64,000 nucleotides of DNA from Trileptium ribeirensis (Eukaryota > Nematoda > Enoplea > Enoplida > Thoracostomopsidae). Position 1 is the first letter of the stretch; each line of letters opens with the position of its first letter. The notes below the pieces were generated by a model. The model ran no database searches. It was not told the origin of the DNA and saw only the letters and a program-made list of their open reading frames with translations. The stretch spans positions 121,624 through 185,623 of the forward strand of contig JASANE010020187.1 of NCBI GenBank assembly GCA_030248225.1, in the 5' to 3' direction. Below, in pieces: positions 57,605 through 64,000 of this stretch. The position numbers and the translations under genes were made by a program.

Positions 57605-59416
57605 AAACATTTACCAATGCAATCCCTGAAATAGCTGAAACAGGTGTAGGACCGGCACTATTCGTACCCGCACCGGAAATGATCGACCTGGCAATGGCAC
57701 ATGCATTAATGCTAAGGAGCCAAAGAACCACACCAATGGCAATAATTAACTGCGGAAACACACCGTTCAATATTTACGCCAGACAAACCATAGGTGATAT
57801 CGAAACAATGATTAACCCTACAGTGCAATTCTTAAAGGACACAAACAAAAATTTATTTCGGTACGAGGAACACAAGCTTGCGAAACAATTAAATAACATC
57901 ACAGCACACCCCGAAAGGATCATACAACATATAGAGGCAGGGAAACGGTCAACTGATCATGAAAGAGCTTAAACGGTCCTAAGCAAGATCGACTTTGACA
58001 AGACCTTATTGTCTCCGTTCGAGCTGAAACAATTGAAAACCGCGATCGCTGAAAATGCAGACGTCTTCAGTACGCACGATTTTGATCTAGGGCGTTACAC
58101 TGAACATAGGCAACGCATAGAGACCGGAGATGCTAAGCCAATCAAGCAAGCACCGTATCGACTAGCACATTCCTTACGCGAACCGCTTAGAGAGGAACTA
58201 AACGGTATGCTAGATGCGGGGCTGATATCACCATCAAGCTCACCTTGGGGATCACCGATCGTGTATGTAACCAAGAGTGATGGTTCACTCCGACTCTGTG
58301 TGGACTTTCGAAAGGTAAACACAGTAGCCGAACAAGACGCATATTCACTACCCAGAATAGGCGATATCTTGGAATGCCTTCGAAATACCAAACTAATGTC
58401 CAGCTTAGATTTGAATTAGGGCTTCTGGCAGTTCGAGTTAGACCCAGAAACTAAGGACAAAACATCTTTTGTAACGGTACATGGACAATACGAAAACTAT
58501 GTCTTACTGTTCGGACTAAATTCGTCCCCAGGAGCCTTCCAATGTTGCATATCTATGATTTTAAAGGGGCTTGAGTAGGACAAATGCTTCATCTATATAA
58601 ATGATATACTGGTATTTTCGTCTACGTTCGAAGCCCACCTAACGGACCTAATCAACGTTTTCGACCGTTATCGCAGAGCAAAGTTAAAATTGAAACCGTC
58701 AAAATGTCACCTTGGCCGAGGTAGTCTAAAATATTTAGGACACATAATTAGCACGGAAGGCGTTAAACCCGACCCAGAAAAGGCAATATCAATTGAGGAA
58801 TTTAAACGCCCGGAGACGCTGAAGCAGCTTCAAAGTTTCCTGGGACTAGTAGGGTATTATCACAAATTTATACCAAACTACTCTAATATATGCGAGCCAC
58901 TGAACGAATTAAAGCGCAAGGATACAGAATTTAAATGGACACCTAGGTTTGAGGAAGCATTTAAGAAATTGAAACAAGCGTTACTAGACGAACCCGTATT
59001 AGTACATCCCGATTTCACACAGCCGTTCATCTTACAAACAGACGCTTCAGGATACGCAATGCGCGCAGTGCTGTCGCAGAAAACCAAACAGGGCCTCAAA
59101 CCCATTGCATATGCAAGTAAGGCTTTGCTAGATTATCAACGCAGATATCCCGCTATAGAGGCCGCAGCTCTCGCGATTAGATGGGCAGCGCTACACTTTA
59201 TGCGTTATCTTGTAGGACAGAAATTCCATGTGGAAACTGACCACAAGCCGCTCACGGCTCTATTTGACAAGCCACCTAGCAACTCGGGCTTGTCACAGTA
59301 GCTCAGTGAACTACTGTTAGAATTCGGGGGATTCGAAATACTATATAGACCAGGTAAAGAGAACGGCAATGCCGATGCGTTATCACGAGATCCTAGATAC
59401 GACCCATCCGTAAAGT
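57605..59416 (+). pseudogene. pol: Reverse transcriptase and RNase H, family A copy 1, with stops
   Basis: A continuous reading register runs from 57605 to 59416 with in-frame stops. RT blocks: GLISPSSSPWGSPIVYVTKS, LRLCVDFRKVN, MSSLDLN then a TAG (58417), GLNSSPGAFQ, and YINDILVFS (58594-58620), where the catalytic YxDD has become YIND. Connection and RNase H: FLGLVGYYHKFIPNYS, LQTDASGYAMRAVLSQK and FHVETDHKPLTALF, ending YRPGKENGNADALSRDP (about 59343-59394). Stops also occur at 57970, 58576 and 59299; those at 58576 and 59299 fall where Trp is expected. The mutated second catalytic-pair residue alone should inactivate the enzyme. Confidence 0.9.
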
Positions 59417-59446
59417 GAGGAACAGGGAGATACGTACGAAATAGTA

Positions 59447-59821
59447 ATGATGGGTCGGGGACGACCCACCGGACCTGAACCACGAACAACCTGTGCAGCA
59501 TGGGATCAATCGCACCTGCCGTATCCCGTACGTACTGTAGCTCCGCTTGCAACGGGCGCACCGACCCCTATAACAGGAAGCCCGATAGCTCCCACAGGTC
59601 AGCCCAACCCTGAAGCAATCCCATCGCAACTAGTTTCCAACACGAAAATAACTACAGTACTCCCAGCGACGCTAACTCAGCAGGCAGCCACGCTAAGCGC
59701 TATCCCAATTAGGATGGATCCGGGAGAAACACCAGTAATGTCGGTGCGTACTGCAACTATCTCGGGTTCTGGAGTCGCACAACAGGCTCGAGGATCTAAA
59801 AGGCCACATCGGACCGAATGA
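59447..59821 (+). CDS. pol: Pro/Thr-rich linker between RNase H and integrase, copy 1
   Basis: The 124-codon frame is low in complexity: TGAPTPITGSPIAPTGQPNP, then many Thr, Ala and Val. It occupies the same place as the Pro-rich linker of copy 2 (about 34255-34060). A stop at 59819 separates it from the next frame. Such a linker between RNase H and integrase is not usual in Gypsy Pol, where the two domains follow closely. Confidence 0.6.
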   Translation: MMGRGRPTGPEPRTTCAAWDQSHLPYPVRTVAPLATGAPTPITGSPIAPTGQPNPEAIPSQLVSNTKITTVLPATLTQQAATLSAIPIRMDPGETPVMSVRTATISGSGVAQQARGSKRPHRTE

Positions 59822-59827
59822 GAAACC

Positions 59828-60274
59828 ATGGGCCTAATAGCAACCACACTACCAACAGAGCAGGAGTTTGAGAGGCTCATGAAATTAATGGTGCATTACG
59901 AAACCGAGGTATTACCAACTGTCAGGATCGCGGACTCCCGAGATACTCACGAAAACATATATTCACCATCCTTCTCGGATCTCCCAGATTTTAATTTAGT
60001 GCGGCTCTTACCGTACATTCAACGAAACGACCCAGAACTAGGTCCAATTTGGTGGTATCTATATGACAAAACACGGCCCGAGGCCGAGTTAGGTGCGTTG
60101 AGAATAGAACTGCGAGCTCACTACTTCGAGCTAGCCCAGGACACCAAAATATTATACATGCACCCATTACAACCAGGGGATATAAATTACAAGTTGTGTG
60201 TCCCCATCACCCTAGTGCAGCAGGTACTCAAACATGACCATAACACCTTATACGAAGGACATCCTGGCCGGTAA
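59828..60274 (+). pseudogene. pol: Integrase N-terminal region, copy 1 (truncated)
   Basis: The 148-codon frame contains LLPYIQRNDPELGPIWWYLY, ILYMHPLQPGD and QQVLKHDHNTLYEGHPGR. The last holds the His pair and the GHPGR of the H2C2 zinc-binding domain. It stops one codon after GHPGR at 60274. The Cys pair and the whole catalytic core, present in copy 2, are missing downstream. Confidence 0.85.
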
Positions 60275-60768
60275 AGCAAACATACATGGCGGCGGTCGAT
60301 TATGCCAGCGGGGAGGCCCCCCACGAGGGGTCGCGGACATCCCAGGGGTAACCCCCTCCTGGCCGGCCAAATTTTCCTAGGGGGGTTGGTTGTGAGAAAG
60401 GACCTTTTTGTTTGGTCCTAGCAGCCATATTTTTCGCCTATGTGTTCAGTTTCTGCACTGGGGTCCGGCCTCAAAACTGGTCGAAGCTGGGGTTTTGGGT
60501 CCGCACCCCCCCCAACTTCGGGGTTTCTGATTCTGAGAAGTGTAGATTGCATTCTGAGCATTTATAATACTGAGAATTATGTAAAATGTAAGTGGCTTTT
60601 GTCTGCTGAGCTATCGGGTGCGACTCCTACGGCGACGGAGTGCTCCAGTGCTATTTTAGTGCTGAGTTCGTGGTTAACCCACCGTGGACCATAGCAGACA
60701 TTCAATGTCTAAATATCTAGTTACTGTTAGTATATAAATAAGTATAATTCGATTAACTTTTACTTCAG
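60271..60768 (+). other. Non-homologous 498-bp segment with GT...AG ends
   Basis: It starts CCGGTAAAGC and ends TTAACTTTTACTTCAGGG, which reads like a splice donor, a branch-like TTAAC and a pyrimidine-rich acceptor. It lies exactly where integrase homology ends. Its content (GC-rich blocks and a C8 run) matches no family A sequence in copies 2 or 3. It could be an intron-like filler or foreign DNA left after deletion of the integrase core. Confidence 0.4.
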
Positions 60769-60946
60769 GGAATGACATCGTGAACAAAAAAGCTTTTCAT
60801 AAATTTACGGCCGCACATGCACCTTTTAGCAACAAGCAGGCGCAATTTGCGCAAGGTTTTGCACTAAGGTCCTACTTCGACACTCGTCGTGGAGCGGTCA
60901 TGCCCCTACGGTGGGTTAACTCTGAGATTGAAGCGAGAAACCAGCA

Positions 60947-62095
60947 ATGGAACACATTGAATATCGGACGAACGACTATGAACCCCAGAATTCAAGGACG
61001 GTCAGGAATCGGATTCCTCTGACTGATCCGGATAGAGAAATGGAACCATCCTGGCCACCAATAGCGCAGCAACAGGTCACCGGTCAAGAGGCCTTCTCAT
61101 ACATACCAGAACCTGGCAGCCGAGATACGCAGGTAAAATACGGACAACATACCGTGCCAGTAACCACGATGGAAAGAATAGTGGCTACCAGCGAGGAAGT
61201 TCCATTCGGCGTACCGACTGTAGGTGGTGAAATACTCGAAGGACAACATTTCTTCCCAGCGGATATCACACTGTCCACAACACCACGCGGAGCTTCCGGC
61301 GGAATCGTCGTACCTGGACCATATACCTCAGGAGATTTACGCTATGCTATTATGCTCGCTGCTCAGGACCACCCATTATTTCAATCGCGACCAGCCAAGA
61401 ATATTATGGCGTCACGGCTACGAGTACCGACGGAAATGTCAACTCAAACTGTAGGAGACTATACGACAATGCGTCCTTATAGCGGCAGCTGCAGCGACAG
61501 ACCTATGTCTCCCCACCACTGGGTCTTTCGTGAGGCGGCCATTACTCAGCCACCTCCAGCGTCGCCAATGTCCAGCTATTTGTCGGAGACCTCTGGAGAA
61601 GGTACCACGGTGGACGTGAGAGCAGCTGAAGCAGACGATGAGCTAACTAGCCAAACTTCACAGGAACCATGTTCAGCTGAGCGGCTCGGTCAAGCAGGAC
61701 AGGAAACATCAAGTAGTGGCTCTAGAAAACCTAGCACGCGAACGGGAACCTCCGGTTCACTAAACGAATTCACACTTGCGGAATCAAGCAGTGAACCACC
61801 TGCACCCCGGAGAGGAACTGGTCGTCCAGTAACCTTAAGTACTCCTCCTCTCACACGGGCATCGCCAGAAGAGCGAGGAAAGGCGCTTGTCGGACGGACC
61901 ACTCAACGGAAACAAGCCTTATCGGTACGAGGAGGTTCAACTATCCAGTTCGTTACTACGGACCAGCCAGGAATGTCCACGGTAACCATCACTGAACTGG
62001 TACACCCCATCACTGCTACTACTACCTCCTCCGGAACAATGCGACCTAGTACCGCCCATGCAACAGTCCCAACCAGACATCTCCCACATCGCTAG
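60947..62095 (+). CDS. Family A post-integrase low-complexity ORF (382 codons)
   Basis: The frame is intact. Residues 24-70 (PLTDPDREMEPSWPPIAQQQ, then KYGQHTVPVT) match the end of the copy 2 integrase frame and the copy 3 fragment, so it continues Pol rather than starting a new gene; the Met shown is just the first in frame. The remainder is Ser/Thr/Pro/Glu-rich (SQTSQEPCSAERLGQ, SSGSRKPSTRTG) and probably disordered, ending with TVTITELVHPITATTTSS. No enzyme motif is seen. Keeping it across three copies suggests a role, for example targeting or assembly, but this is inference. Confidence 0.6.
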   Translation: MEHIEYRTNDYEPQNSRTVRNRIPLTDPDREMEPSWPPIAQQQVTGQEAFSYIPEPGSRDTQVKYGQHTVPVTTMERIVATSEEVPFGVPTVGGEILEGQHFFPADITLSTTPRGASGGIVVPGPYTSGDLRYAIMLAAQDHPLFQSRPAKNIMASRLRVPTEMSTQTVGDYTTMRPYSGSCSDRPMSPHHWVFREAAITQPPPASPMSSYLSETSGEGTTVDVRAAEADDELTSQTSQEPCSAERLGQAGQETSSSGSRKPSTRTGTSGSLNEFTLAESSSEPPAPRRGTGRPVTLSTPPLTRASPEERGKALVGRTTQRKQALSVRGGSTIQFVTTDQPGMSTVTITELVHPITATTTSSGTMRPSTAHATVPTRHLPHR

Positions 62096-62143
62096 GCCAG
62101 GCATCGGGTCTTTAGGCCATACGGCACAGCTTCAGACGAGAAA

Positions 62144-62479
62144 GTGGGAGACGCCCTACGCAGACATAGACGTGTAACCTTCCAGGAACCAGAGGCAACT
62201 ATTAGTGAAACTGCAGGGACATCAACTAGGCTAGCATCTACTACGCGCACTCAATCTACCAGTGTCACCACCTCAGTGACCAGTGCACATGTATCGACAC
62301 CACGACAGGAGAACGCTCTCCAGGCGGGACCCTACCACCGACTTCGTTCCCACGATATCCTTCTAGTCAGGAATTACACCCCGCAGCCTGGCGACAACAA
62401 ACACATCGACCAGCACCCTACGAGAAGTTCGATTCGGACGATCCATACCTACGAGTGGACTAATCCTAACCCATACTAG
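62144..62479 (+). CDS. Last family A coding piece (111 codons)
   Basis: It begins after a stop at 62095 and codes MGDALRRHRRVTFQEPEATI, then Thr/Ser-rich sequence and YHRLRSHDILLVRNYTP. RRVTFQEP matches RRQISFKEP at the end of copy 2, placing this piece at the 3' end of the coding region. The polypurine-like tract follows 33 bases after its stop. Confidence 0.5.
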   Translation: MGDALRRHRRVTFQEPEATISETAGTSTRLASTTRTQSTSVTTSVTSAHVSTPRQENALQAGPYHRLRSHDILLVRNYTPQPGDNKHIDQHPTRSSIRTIHTYEWTNPNPY

Positions 62480-62511
62480 TACGTACCTCAACTTAAGTCA
62501 GCAAATAGACC

Positions 62512-62527
62512 AAAAAGGGAGGAGGGG
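62512..62527 (+). other. Candidate polypurine tract
   Basis: AAAAAGGGAGGAGGGG is a 16-base pure purine run right after the last coding piece, where plus-strand DNA priming of an LTR element is expected. A similar AGGAGGGGAA lies at the end of copy 2. The sequence after it (TTTAAGAATATATT) would be the 3' LTR, but no 5' partner was found. Confidence 0.5.
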
Positions 62528-62665
62528 TTTAAGAATATATTTACAGGTAGACCAAATTATCTTTACACTCAGACCTATTCCCGATATACACATTATATAT
62601 GCGACGAAGCTACAGTGCCAACGATATCCGGAAGCCATTGTTACCAAAGGGCGTGCAGCACGTAC

Positions 62666-63053
62666 TGTTATGGATTTGCTTCGCCAGAACATTTTGGAAT
62701 TACATTCGATCCTGTTCTGGAAGCTCCTATGATGTACGAGGACATCCTCACACGTGGTGTGACGGCATCTCGATCCTTCTAGAATGTTCTACGGATTTCG
62801 AAGACTGATGTCATGATTATTCTAGAAGATTCTTTGATTATATTTAAAGACGGCTGCTTACCACAACCTGAGTTACTGTTTAGTTACTGCTGAAGTACTG
62901 TTTCATTACTGTTCAGTTTACTGTTTCTTATTGTCTCGATTCAACGTTACTTTTACTGTCTTGTTTACTACGTGTTGTTCACTTACTTCTGTTGGCTTTC
63001 AATAAACGTTTGTTTTCTACAACTCAACGTGGATCTACGCCTCTGGAAATACA
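62666..63053 (+). repeat. 5' LTR of a second Gypsy-type element
   Basis: It starts TGTTATGGATTTGC and ends AATACAACAACA shortly before a primer-binding-like TGGCGCAGTGAGTAGG. It contains AATAAA at 63001-63006 in TTTCAATAAACG, repeated (T)TACTGTTT/TTCATTACTG blocks at 62873-62945, and heat-shock-element-like motifs. A gag frame follows. The partner 3' LTR would lie beyond the window, so exact ends are inferred from motif positions only. Confidence 0.6.
62684..62832 (+). promoter_or_regulatory. Heat-shock-element-like motifs in the LTR
   Basis: TTCTAGAATGTTC (62777-62789) and TTCTAGAAGATTC (62820-62832) are both perfect three-unit arrangements TTCnnGAAnnTTC. AGAACATTTTGGAA (about 62686-62699) and GTTCTGGAAGCTCC (62714-62727) are weaker forms. 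In animals HSF trimers bind such arrays. They sit about 170-320 bp upstream of the AATAAA, where a U3 enhancer would be. Confidence 0.55.
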
Positions 63054-63064
63054 ACAACAGCTTT

Positions 63065-63080
63065 CTGGCGCAGTGAGTAG
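63065..63080 (+). other. Candidate primer-binding site
   Basis: TGGCGCAGTGAGTAGG lies 12 bases after the predicted LTR end and starts with TGG, complementary to a tRNA CCA end. Its position before gag fits. The tRNA is not assigned. Confidence 0.5.
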
Positions 63081-63149
63081 GCTCTTGTTCAACACTACGA
63101 TCGACTGCCACATAGTCAACAGATTGATCAAGACCGAAGTCATCGCATC

Positions 63150-63997
63150 ATGGCCGAATTCTAAGACCTGATGGTACTCATGCAGCAACAACTTCAGCAA
63201 CAACAAGAAATGATGCTGAAGATGGAGCAACAACGGAAGGACGATCAGACAAGATTCGAAAGTATACTTGGGAAGACCACGTCAGGTACGACTTTAACTT
63301 CTACTTCAACGGTCACCTCGGCGACTCCGAACTTCCCTCTTTTTGATTCGACGTCTGAACTTTGGACCAATTATTACACTAGGTTCTGCACGTTACTGGG
63401 CGCTCATTCTGTTTCGGACAATAAGAAAGCCCAAGTATTTTTACGTAACCAATTAGCCACTACGTAAAAGCTATTGGTTATGCCGGATTCACGTTATATT
63501 GTCCCCAACAGTTGGAACTTTTGTCCCCCAGTAGTGTAGACTATACCGTAAAGACGGTGACAGTGACACCCACACCATATAACAAAATATGAGGGTGTCG
63601 GGCACACCCCTAGATACCTCATTTTGGCAATGTTTTATGCTTGCCAATGCGGTGTTTCTCGGGTATCCTGTAGGCCCTATGTAAAATGACCCCACGGGGT
63701 GGCGGAAACCCTCAGCAAAACGAAAAAGCAACGACGGTTCATTGACACCATTTGAAATAAGCCAATCTATTAGCTAGCTTTGTTTGAAATTTATTTGAAA
63801 CTTTATTTAGAAACACAGGGGTGTCTAAGACACCCTGTAGTCTAGGGTGTGATTGCCACTGTGTGGGGTACATAAGTTCCAAGTGGTGGGGACATTATAA
63901 CGTGAATCCCGCATTAATCTCGCGGCTCAAAAGACCTCTCCTACTGATATCAACGAACTGACTTTTAACGAAATAGTCGCCTTCATGAAAGATTAGT
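63150..63997 (+). pseudogene. gag: Gag of the second Gypsy-type element, interrupted
   Basis: An ATG at 63150 (MAEF) is followed by a TAA after four codons, and the same frame then codes DLMVLMQQQLQQQQEMMLKM and FPLFDSTSELWTNYYTRFC, a typical Gypsy Gag start with a coiled Gln-rich N-terminus. A stop falls at about 63465. A MITE interrupts the gene at 63485-63909. Past it, coding resumes with NLAAQKTSPTDINELTFNEI and VAFMKD to a TAG near the window edge. The interruption and stops make it inactive. Confidence 0.75.
63485..63909. mobile_element. MITE inserted in gag (425 bp)
   Basis: Terminal inverted repeats of about 37 bp: the left reads GGATTCACGTTATATTGTCC and continues CCAACAGTTGGAACTT; the right, reversed, reads GGATTCACGTTATAATGTCC and continues CCACCACTTGGAACTT. 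The element interrupts gag coding. It contains an internal hairpin-like GGGTGTC...GACACCC (about 63821-63835). No transposase is coded, and the target duplication and superfamily are unresolved. Confidence 0.8.
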
Positions 63998-64000
63998 TCG

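Larger units (their letters stand above)
49454..62527 (+). mobile_element. Family A retroelement, copy 1: gag, env-like module, pol
   Basis: About 13.1 kb from gag to a purine tract. Order: gag (49454-50890, with a diverged duplicate to 52311), repeat-rich spacer (to 53468), a 647-codon frame leading into an envelope fusion protein (53469-57096), protease (about 56909-57600), RT and RNase H (57679-59416), Pro/Thr-rich linker, integrase N-terminus (to 60274), a 0.5-kb non-homologous replacement of the integrase core, and a low-complexity extension (60947-62479). Multiple stops and frameshifts make it inactive. Placing env before pol is unlike known Gypsy elements and retroviruses. LTRs were not identified. 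Confidence 0.75.

Noticed and set aside
57460..59416. In-frame stops as evidence for a variant genetic code
   Set aside because: TAG, TGA and TAA all occur, together with frameshifts and a mutated RT active site, so ordinary decay is the simpler reading.

Overview
The window looks like transposon-dense, intron-bearing nuclear DNA of an invertebrate animal. It has no bacterial-style operons and no CRISPR arrays. I recognise no rRNA or tRNA gene. The long reading frames belong to Ty3/Gypsy-class LTR retroelements and to pogo/Tigger, Tc1/mariner and hAT-like DNA transposons, most of them decayed. Two short exons with canonical splice sites (20425-20685 and 21739-21852, minus strand) are the only good evidence of a host gene. 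I cannot name the species.

Layout. 1-3120: short tandem repeats, no gene. 3128-8600: a decayed 3' part of an LTR element (family A, copy 3), split at a TA by a 3.55-kb pogo/Tigger-type transposon (about 4422-7976). 8600-19130: no confident gene, several hairpins and small repeats. 19143-20287 and 22802-23928: two hAT-like non-autonomous elements in inverted orientation, each with a perfect 8-bp target-site duplication, around the two host exons. 24500-28800: short repeats. 29102-29972: a Tc1/mariner relic. 30069-34790 (minus): family A copy 2, with an intact integrase frame. 35064-39206 (minus): a Mag-like Gypsy element with 5' LTR, primer-binding site, a 2A-like peptide ahead of Gag, then protease, RT and RNase H, truncated before integrase. 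39990-45300: palindromes and satellites. 49454-62527 (plus): family A copy 1, the largest element. 62666-64000: another Gypsy LTR and gag start, interrupted by a MITE.

The most unusual object is family A copy 1. Its order is gag (partly duplicated), then a 647-codon open frame running into a membrane-fusion envelope protein of the baculovirus-F/errantivirus type, and only then protease, RT and RNase H, a Pro/Thr-rich linker, the integrase N-terminus and a long low-complexity extension. Retroviruses and errantiviruses carry env after pol. The pol frame here starts inside the region coding the Env cytoplasmic tail, so the order does not look like a simple junction of two unrelated elements. The copy is broken by stops, frameshifts, a gag duplication and loss of the integrase core. 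Copies 2 and 3 confirm the 3' half of the family (linker, integrase, extension) but do not reach the env region.

Other items worth following are the 2A-like motif upstream of Gag, heat-shock-element-like triplets in the LTR at 62666-63053, and a cluster of near-perfect GTTCGCGAAC palindromes at 39990-41155.
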